Shown piece after piece: positions 38,382-38,486 of a DNA stretch of 38,486 bases. Every line of letters starts with the position of its first letter. Position 1 is the stretch's first letter. Where the stretch lies: contig JAOXYB010102493.1 of NCBI GenBank assembly GCA_028565635.1, positions 1-38,486 of the forward strand, written 5' to 3'. This DNA is from Phoronis ovalis. Its lineage: Eukaryota; Phoronida; Phoronidae. A program made the position numbers and the translations under genes. The notes under the pieces were generated by a model. It did no database searches, was not told the DNA's origin, and saw only the letters and a list, made by a program, of their open reading frames with translations.

Positions 38382-38486
38382 GGGGTACTCAAGGTTTTTT
38401 GACTACGGCGATGTGCCGCGGAACCCAATCCAAAATTTTAGCTTGTGGTAGTAAACCCAATCCAAATTTTTGGAAATGTTAGGGTA
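38382..38486. mobile_element. end of a dispersed inverted-repeat element, cut by the window edge
   Basis: GGGGGGGGTACTC, then GATGTGCCGCGGAACCCAAT, resembles the termini of the element at 14759-15083 (GGGGGTCTC ... ATGTGCCGC). The direct repeat AACCCAATCCAAA follows twice. It lies in the WRN intron upstream of exon 38078-38153. Confidence 0.45.

Overview
The window is intron-rich, AT-rich animal genomic DNA, almost certainly from an invertebrate. Every large gene is split into many short exons with GT/AG borders, and there are TATA boxes, long introns, dispersed inverted-repeat elements and minisatellites. I cannot fix the phylum from sequence alone. I rebuilt four genes by following splice sites and checking that phases close. 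From left to right they are: (1) a complete long-type multidrug-resistance ABC transporter of the ABCC1/MRP1 type on the minus strand (855-16562, 29 coding exons, 1510 residues); (2) a tRNA-dependent cyclodipeptide synthase (CDPS) on the minus strand (18591-19599, 249 residues); (3) a CYP20-family cytochrome P450 on the plus strand (21889-25768, 9 coding exons, 474 residues); (4) the 3' part of a Werner-type RecQ helicase (WRN) on the minus strand (26998-38153, 20 exons, last 887 residues; the 5' part lies beyond the right edge).

The centre of the window is the striking part. CDPSs make cyclic dipeptides from aminoacyl-tRNAs and are mainly bacterial. In bacteria they commonly sit beside cytochrome P450s that tailor the product. 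Here an animal-type CDPS is divergently paired with a P450 across about 2 kb. Its body is one uninterrupted exon, but it has a TATA box and a 5' intron that splits its ATG. It lies between intron-rich animal genes, so it looks like an acquired and domesticated gene, not contamination. The P450 belongs to the CYP20 family, whose human member is an orphan enzyme. An MRP-type exporter follows the CDPS on the same strand. Inference: this may be a small animal biosynthetic locus for a modified cyclodipeptide (synthase, oxidase, perhaps exporter).

The CDPS keeps the catalytic Ser, Tyr and Glu and the Asn of the NYH subfamily, but has Lys where that subfamily has His. The P450 keeps ExxR and the heme Cys but has a degenerate I-helix and heme loop, as CYP20 proteins do.

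The rest is non-coding. Features seen there are a MITE-like element in an ABCC intron with a related end at the right edge, nested palindromes in the CDPS-P450 spacer, two fold-back elements downstream of the P450, three tandem arrays in WRN introns, and a small duplication that copies a WRN splice acceptor with the start of its exon.
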